A stretch of DNA of 10,508 nucleotides from Betaproteobacteria bacterium (GTDB taxonomy: Bacteria; Pseudomonadota; Gammaproteobacteria; Burkholderiales; Burkholderiaceae_C). The stretch lies in contig RFTR01000050.1 of the NCBI GenBank assembly GCA_009923345.1, positions 1 to 10,508 of the forward strand, in the 5' to 3' direction. The notes below the pieces were generated by a model that had not been told where the DNA came from, ran no database searches, and saw only the letters and a list, made by a program, of their open reading frames with translations. Position numbers and translations under genes: made by a program. This document shows positions 6,414 through 10,508 of the stretch, in pieces (within the stretch, counting starts at the first letter, position 1; every line of letters begins with the position of its first letter).

Positions 6414-7610
6414 ATGAAAGAACGCGTTCTATCGGGCATGCGCCCCACTGGTGCATTGCATTTAGGCCACTACCACGGCGCCCTGAAAAACTGGGTGCGT
6501 TTGCAGTCTGAAATGGAGTGCTACTACTTTGTCGCCGATTGGCACGCTCTGACCACGCACTACGAAAGCCGCGAAATCATTGAACAAAACGTGTATGAGA
6601 TGGTGATCGACTGGCTTGCAGTAGGCCTGGACCCGAACCAGTGCACCATGTTTTTGCAAAGCCGCATCCCTGAACATGCTGAGCTATTCACCCTCCTCGC
6701 GATGGGTACCCCCTTAGGTTGGTTAGAACGCGTACCCACCTACAAAGACCAGCAAGAAAAACTCAAAGACAAGGACTTGGCAACTTACGGATTTTTGGGC
6801 TACCCCTTGCTGCAAGCAGCTGACATCTTGATCTACAAGGCCAAATACGTTCCAGTGGGCGAAGACCAAGCCAGCCATGTCGAACTGACACGCGAAGCCG
6901 CCAGACGTTTCAACCATCTCTATGGGCGCGAAGCCAACGCACTCGAGAAAGCCCAAGCAAGTTTGGCCAAGTTGCCTAAAGACAGCCTGAAGCGGTTTGA
7001 GAAATCGCGCAAAGCCTACCAAGAGACTGGAGATGCCAAAGCCTTAGAAGGCGCCATGGGCTATATCGCCAGTGCTCCAGAACTCGACGCGTTAGACCGC
7101 GAACGTCTGGAGGGTTACTTCAAAGGTACCGGTAAAGTCATATTGCCAGAGCCCCAAGTCTTGCTCACCGAGGCCAGCAAACTCCCAGGCTTGGACGGCG
7201 CCAAGATGAGCAAAAGTTATAACAACGCCATTGCCATCCGCGAAGACCGCGCCACGCTGGAGCACAAGGTCAAGCGCATGCCCACCGACCCTGCCCGCGC
7301 CAAGCGCACGGATGCTGGCAATCCTGACAACTGCCCAGTCTGGCAGTTCCACAAGGTCTACAGCCCAGAAGAAACCAAAAATTGGGTGACCCAAGGCTGC
7401 AAAACAGCAGGAATTGGCTGTTTGGAGTGCAAACAACCCATCATTGACGCCATCCTGCGCGAGCAACAACCCATGTTCGAGCGTGCTGAGAAATACCTAA
7501 GCCAACCCAAGCTAGTTCGTGATATTGTGGACGCGGGTACTGAAAAAGCACGCATAACCGCCCGAGCCACCATGCACGATGTTCGGGCAGCAATGGGGCT
7601 AAACTACTAA
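6414..7610 (+). CDS. trpS: Tryptophan--tRNA ligase (TrpRS), long form
   Basis: Class I aminoacyl-tRNA synthetase that charges tRNA-Trp with tryptophan. It has 398 residues against about 330 for the E. coli or Bacillus enzymes. The HIGH-type motif is HLGH (16-19, in TGALHLGHYHGAL), and the KMSKS loop is intact (264-268). FLGYPLLQAADILIYKAKYVPVGEDQASHVELTREAARRFN is spread over about 127-167 and is typical TrpRS. The extra length is a helical, Lys/Glu/Ala-rich insertion at about 172-242. C307, C329, C336 and C339 form C-x21-C-x6-C-x2-C, close to the motif recalled for the iron-sulfur TrpRS of Thermotoga maritima. The ATG at 6414 gives the usual N-terminus (MKERVLSGMRPTGALHLGH); the frame is open back to a TTG at 6366, but that overlaps the likely promoter. 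No strong ribosome binding site is visible. Confidence 0.96.
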   Translation: MKERVLSGMRPTGALHLGHYHGALKNWVRLQSEMECYYFVADWHALTTHYESREIIEQNVYEMVIDWLAVGLDPNQCTMFLQSRIPEHAELFTLLAMGTPLGWLERVPTYKDQQEKLKDKDLATYGFLGYPLLQAADILIYKAKYVPVGEDQASHVELTREAARRFNHLYGREANALEKAQASLAKLPKDSLKRFEKSRKAYQETGDAKALEGAMGYIASAPELDALDRERLEGYFKGTGKVILPEPQVLLTEASKLPGLDGAKMSKSYNNAIAIREDRATLEHKVKRMPTDPARAKRTDAGNPDNCPVWQFHKVYSPEETKNWVTQGCKTAGIGCLECKQPIIDAILREQQPMFERAEKYLSQPKLVRDIVDAGTEKARITARATMHDVRAAMGLNY

Positions 7611-7621
7611 CATACACGCGC

Positions 7622-7626
7622 AGGAG
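7622..7626 (+). promoter_or_regulatory. Strong ribosome binding site of the response regulator gene
   Basis: AGGAG with an 8-base A-rich spacer before the ATG at 7635. It fixes that ATG as the start over a second in-frame ATG at 7641, and is clearly stronger than the signals before most other genes in the window. Confidence 0.75.
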
Positions 7627-7634
7627 TAATAAAA

Positions 7635-8225
7635 ATGAGTATGTACATCATCGATGACCACCCTTTGGTCCGTTCCGCCATTGCCATGCTGTTGCGTCGC
7701 ATGCGCTCCTCCACCAAGGTCATCGAATTAGACAAATTTAGTGAATTGCAAGCCGCCATCATCAAAAACGGCGAACCCACCCTATTTGTGCTTGACTTGC
7801 TCTTGCCTGGCGTCAAAGGCACCAGCGCGGTCACTGAAGTCAAAAAAATGTATCCCGAAGTTCCTTTGGCAGTTCTATCTTCTATGCCCGCTGGTGAGGC
7901 AGAAGAAACCTGTATCGAAGCCGGCGCTGACATCTATATCGAAAAATCAACCCCTAGCAACGAAATCGGTGAAGCGCTCAAAGGCTTGTTTGCGGCAGAG
8001 GCTGGCGACGAAGAGACCATTCCACTAGGAGACACCAAGTTGTCTAAGCGCCAAAAGCAACTCATCATCATGTTGGACCGTGGTCTAGGTAATCGTGAAA
8101 TCGCGGAAGAACTCGATATCAGTGAACACACCGTCAAAGTCCACTTGTGGCGCCTGTTCCGTCGCCTGGGTGTGAAGAGCCGCACACAGACGCTCCACTT
8201 TGCTCGGACGCATGGCTTGCTCTAA
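7635..8225 (+). CDS. NarL/FixJ-type response regulator (receiver + LuxR HTH)
   Basis: A 196-residue two-domain response regulator. The receiver domain (about 1-120) has the full phosphorylation set: acidic pair D7/D8 (YIIDDHPLVR), phospho-acceptor D54 (FVLDLLLPGVKGT), S82/S83 at the switch position (VLSSMPAG) and K104 (YIEKSTP). An acidic linker (about 121-133) leads to a LuxR-type helix-turn-helix (about 134-196) with LSKRQKQL, GNREIAEELDISEHTVKVHL and a C-terminal RRLGVKSRTQ. It should bind DNA after phosphorylation by a histidine kinase, but no kinase lies in view, so it is an orphan here. It starts 24 bases after trpS, so read-through from the trpS promoter is likely. It is shorter than many NarL proteins because the inter-domain linker is compact. 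The target genes and signal cannot be inferred. Confidence 0.93.
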   Translation: MSMYIIDDHPLVRSAIAMLLRRMRSSTKVIELDKFSELQAAIIKNGEPTLFVLDLLLPGVKGTSAVTEVKKMYPEVPLAVLSSMPAGEAEETCIEAGADIYIEKSTPSNEIGEALKGLFAAEAGDEETIPLGDTKLSKRQKQLIIMLDRGLGNREIAEELDISEHTVKVHLWRLFRRLGVKSRTQTLHFARTHGLL

Positions 8226-8285
8226 AAGGTTTTTTGGTAAATCTGGCTGGCATTAGCCCCACCGTAAGCTTGTAGTCACCGCAAT

Positions 8286-8315
8286 AAGGCCTCTTTAATG
8301 AGGCCTTCTTTATTT
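8286..8315 (+). terminator. Intrinsic-type terminator between convergent transcription units
   Basis: AAGGCCTC (8286-8293) and GAGGCCTT (8300-8307) form a perfect 8-bp stem with a six-base TTTAAT loop, followed by CTTTATTT on the plus strand. It sits 60 bases after the response regulator stop and 2 bases before the end of ccmI on the opposite strand, so it can serve both units. The T tract is interrupted on the plus strand and poor on the minus strand. The rest of the 8226-8309 gap shows nothing else I can support. Confidence 0.75.
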
Positions 8316-9734
8316 CAACGGTTCGCGCACCATCAGGTTGAGGCCGCTGGTGCCCAACTTCACCGGCGTCAGACTCACACCCAAATCTCCCGGTTGCGCA
8401 ATGGCCTGGCCGCTCTTGGAGATTCTCACTTTCACCGTCACCTCGGTCATGCTCGAGAGCTTGGCCGCAGGGTTCATCGATGTACTGTCATCCAAGACAA
8501 AGTCAAAGGGCAATTTATCTGCCGTGGTTCTGACAATCGCGAGCGGCATCCGTGAACCCGATACAGGCGTCGCGAAAACAAACACGGTGTCAGTGGGTGC
8601 AACTTTGTCAGCCAACTCTTTGATCACACTCACTCTTCCCGTAATTCGAATTGTGCTTACTTGGCTATTGGGAGCACCTGTCGAGTTAGCGTTTACCGCA
8701 GCGCCGTTGGTGGTGGAATTGGTATTTGGTTGTCCAAGCGCGTTAGCCATTACATTGCTGCGAGGAGGTGCTGCGGGCAAGCCCATTTTTTCGCGGGTCT
8801 GTGCAATCGCTCGGTCTAATTCAGGCGCATCAGGAGAGTTTGGTTCCACCACTTCTCGGGCTCGTTCCCAAAAACGCAGCGCAGAGCGGTAGTTAAGTTC
8901 TGTATAGGAAGCGCTACCTGCCAAAAGCAATGCGTTCAAGTGCTGTGGATCCGCCGTCAACACACGTTGGATGATGGCCCAAGGCTGTCCTGCAAAGCTG
9001 CCTTGGTTTTTCTGCGCCAAAACTTCGGCATGTTCGATCGCCAAGTTATCGTCTTTACTAAGCGCCAGTGCTTTTCTAAAAGCCTCATCAGACTCGTCAA
9101 AATGCTCGCGGGCACGTTGCACACGTGCCAGCATCACCCAGCCATCAACTTGATTGGGCTCATCTTGTAGACGACGCATCAAAGCAGTGGCCATTTCGGT
9201 CATCTTTTCGGGCGATATGTCGGAACCTTGCTCAGCCTCAGCCTGCAAGGCAGCAGGATTTAAAGCCAGTGGCTGGCCCATGACGGCATACATCAACATC
9301 GCAGCGACTGGTACCAAAAATACAAAGCTCATCACCAAGACCCACGGCGCACGCCAACTTGCAGGTTTAGGTTTCACTATTTGTGCGTGCTCATGCGCTT
9401 CTACAAACGTCTCTTCTCGAGAGATTGCCAGAGAATGCTCGGCGCTTGTTGTATCGCCACCGACATCTTCAAGCAAACGCCGGGCTAATTCATCTCTGGC
9501 AATCTGCAACTCTTCGCTATTCAAATTACCAAGTACATATTCTTTTTCTAAGTCGCGTAACTGGTCTTTGTAAACCGCCGCGTTAGCCTGAACAGGATCG
9601 TCTGCGCGGTCTTGGATTTTTTGGGCGTCTGCTGCACCCAGTTTTGAGCCACGCCACAGACTCACACCGATGACTGCCAACACGACAACTACCATGGCTA
9701 AAGCGCATAAAAGAAAAATTAGGACTGGGTTCAC
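8310..9734 (-). CDS. ccmI: Cytochrome c biogenesis protein CcmI (TPR apocytochrome chaperone)
   Basis: CcmI (CycH) presents apocytochrome c to the CcmF/CcmH haem-ligation complex in System I cytochrome c maturation. The 474-residue product has the family layout: helix 1 about 4-27, a cytoplasmic leucine-zipper-like loop including VYKDQLRDLEKEYVLGNLN (about 54-72), helix 2 about 129-151, periplasmic TPR repeats (about 175-320), an Asn/Thr/Ser-rich linker (about 325-360) and a C-terminal beta-rich domain (about 361-474: RITGRVSVIKEL, DTVFVFATPVSGSRMPLAI, DLGVSLTPVKLG). The start is GTG at 9734, one base after the ccmH stop; the overlapping ATG at 9736 is followed at once by TGA and cannot be used. 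TAA ends the gene at 8310. Last of three adjacent ccm genes. Confidence 0.93.
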   Translation of the reverse strand: MNPVLIFLLCALAMVVVVLAVIGVSLWRGSKLGAADAQKIQDRADDPVQANAAVYKDQLRDLEKEYVLGNLNSEELQIARDELARRLLEDVGGDTTSAEHSLAISREETFVEAHEHAQIVKPKPASWRAPWVLVMSFVFLVPVAAMLMYAVMGQPLALNPAALQAEAEQGSDISPEKMTEMATALMRRLQDEPNQVDGWVMLARVQRAREHFDESDEAFRKALALSKDDNLAIEHAEVLAQKNQGSFAGQPWAIIQRVLTADPQHLNALLLAGSASYTELNYRSALRFWERAREVVEPNSPDAPELDRAIAQTREKMGLPAAPPRSNVMANALGQPNTNSTTNGAAVNANSTGAPNSQVSTIRITGRVSVIKELADKVAPTDTVFVFATPVSGSRMPLAIVRTTADKLPFDFVLDDSTSMNPAAKLSSMTEVTVKVRISKSGQAIAQPGDLGVSLTPVKLGTSGLNLMVREPLK

Positions 9735-9735
9735 A

Positions 9736-10185
9736 TCAATCTTTCAACAACTGCTCGACCCGTGCGCGTTCGGCTTCACTCAAAACTTTTGCCTGTACAA
9801 CTGAACGGCGTTGACGCAAGTACGCCAATAAGAAAATGCCTGCAATCAACAAAACTATGAACGGACCAAACCACAGCACCCACGTTAAGGGCTTGACTTC
9901 AGGGCGGTAGAGCACAAAGTCACCATAGCGAGAGACTAAAAAATCTTTGATCTCTTGGTCAGATTTATTCGCCCGAATCAGATCACGCACTTCACGACGC
10001 AAATCGTCCGCCAGCTCTGCACGCGATGAAGACAAGGATTCGTTTTGGCACACCAAGCAACGCAATTCTTGTGAAATATGCACCAAGCGCGCTTCCTCGA
10101 TGGGATCATCTACCAACGGTGCAGCTTCACGCGCATTTAACAAGCCCATGCACAAAGCCATCAGAAAAATACAGATGCGCTTCAT
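9736..10185 (-). CDS. ccmH: Cytochrome c-type biogenesis protein CcmH (thioredoxin-like reductase subunit)
   Basis: CcmH (CycL/Ccl2/NrfF family) is a membrane-anchored periplasmic thiol-disulfide protein that helps keep the apocytochrome CxxCH cysteines reduced for haem attachment. The 149-residue product has a signal peptide (about 1-20, MKRICIFLMALCMGLLNARE), the redox motif LRCLVCQNE (41-49; C43 and C46), the helical ADDLRREVRDLI region (59-70), YGDFVLYRPEVKP (87-99) and a C-terminal membrane helix (about 103-122) followed by a basic and then acidic tail. It is the short form that matches the N-terminal domain of E. coli CcmH; the TPR part is carried by the separate ccmI gene. The ATG at 10185 overlaps the ccmG stop in ATGA. 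Confidence 0.95.
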   Translation of the reverse strand: MKRICIFLMALCMGLLNAREAAPLVDDPIEEARLVHISQELRCLVCQNESLSSSRAELADDLRREVRDLIRANKSDQEIKDFLVSRYGDFVLYRPEVKPLTWVLWFGPFIVLLIAGIFLLAYLRQRRSVVQAKVLSEAERARVEQLLKD

Positions 10186-10508
10186 GATTTACCCAAGTTT
10201 TGCATGAGCGGCAAAATTTTCTCAGCCAAAAGCTGCGGAGTGACTGCACCAACATGTTTGAAACGAATGACACCTTGTTGATCAATCACATAGGTTTCTG
10301 GCACACCATAGACGCCATATTGAATTCCGACGCGGCCATCTAAATCCATCACCGATGTGGTGTAGGGGTTGCCATGGCGTTGCAACCACACCGCACTGCG
10401 CTCACGCGCTACTTGCAATTTGATGGCGTCGCTTTGCTTGGCTGCAGGGTCTTGCGGTTGGATTTCTTTGTAGCTCAAACCAACGATGGGGACTTGGTTT
10501 TTTTCAGC
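10182..10508 (-). CDS. ccmG: Thiol:disulfide interchange protein CcmG/DsbE, N-terminal part outside window
   Basis: The C-terminal 108 residues of a thioredoxin-fold protein; the frame stays open to the right edge, reading AEKNQVPIVGLSYKE before the internal TTG that might be mistaken for a start. CcmG is the membrane-tethered reductant that passes electrons from CcdA/DsbD to CcmH and apocytochrome c. The visible parts fit CcmG: the VPIVGLSYKE strand, GNPYTTSVMDLDGRVGIQYG, the cis-proline loop YGVYGVPETYVID, QQGVIRFKHVGAVTP and a terminal helix. The active-site WCxxC and membrane anchor would lie beyond the window, so their integrity cannot be judged. The stop TGA overlaps the ccmH ATG. ccmF would be expected upstream, from usual gene order. 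Confidence 0.93.
   Translation of the reverse strand, partial: AEKNQVPIVGLSYKEIQPQDPAAKQSDAIKLQVARERSAVWLQRHGNPYTTSVMDLDGRVGIQYGVYGVPETYVIDQQGVIRFKHVGAVTPQLLAEKILPLMQNLGKS

Noticed and set aside
8338..8892. 184-codon plus-strand open frame opposite ccmI
   Set aside because: Antisense shadow of the C-terminal CcmI coding region; no recognisable motif and no ribosome binding site.
10182..10478. Complete 98-residue protein starting at 10478
   Set aside because: The proposed start is an internal TTG; the frame continues to the window edge with CcmG-like residues, so this is a truncated CcmG.
1..10508. Mobile element, CRISPR array, toxin-antitoxin or defence island
   Set aside because: No transposase or integrase motif, no direct-repeat array, no tRNA, and uniform codon use through housekeeping genes; nothing supports an accessory region.

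Overview
The window reads as an ordinary, densely packed chromosomal segment of a betaproteobacterium, most likely Burkholderiales and probably Comamonadaceae (Limnohabitans/Rhodoferax-like). The evidence is the gene order (RpfE-type protein next to lolCD, then TatD, PHP, YciO and trpS), the even moderate-to-high GC codon use, and the ccmG-ccmH-ccmI cluster. This taxonomic placement is inference from remembered gene order and protein style; no search was run.

Left edge (1-1006, minus): a partial gene for an RpfE-type / phosphoglycerate-mutase-like protein that runs off the window. Its start codon lies 17 bases from the start of the divergent lolC.

Centre left (1024-6282, plus): a tight run of six genes. 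lolC and lolD encode the inner-membrane ABC machinery that releases lipoproteins. They are followed by a YjjV-like TatD-family hydrolase, a PHP-domain phosphoesterase of the YciV/RNase AM type, a 10-helix EamA (DMT) transporter and a YciO protein of the Sua5/YrdC superfamily. Neighbours overlap by 8, 4 and 4 bases or are separated by 4 and 12 bases, so the run looks like one operon with translational coupling.

Centre right (6283-8225, plus): a 131-base gap holds a long-range inverted repeat ending in a T run and a possible promoter. Then come trpS, encoding a long TrpRS with a roughly 70-residue insertion and a four-cysteine motif resembling iron-sulfur TrpRS enzymes, and 24 bases later an orphan NarL/LuxR-type response regulator with a strong ribosome binding site.

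Right (8226-10508): a perfect 8-bp hairpin separates the response regulator from the convergent ccm cluster on the minus strand: ccmG (partial at the right edge), ccmH and ccmI, which act at the late haem-ligation stage of System I cytochrome c maturation.

I found no mobile element, CRISPR array, tRNA, rRNA or defence system, and no convincing new system. The best leads are the cysteine motif and insertion in TrpRS, the trpS leader structure, and the translationally coupled transporter between the YciV and YciO genes.
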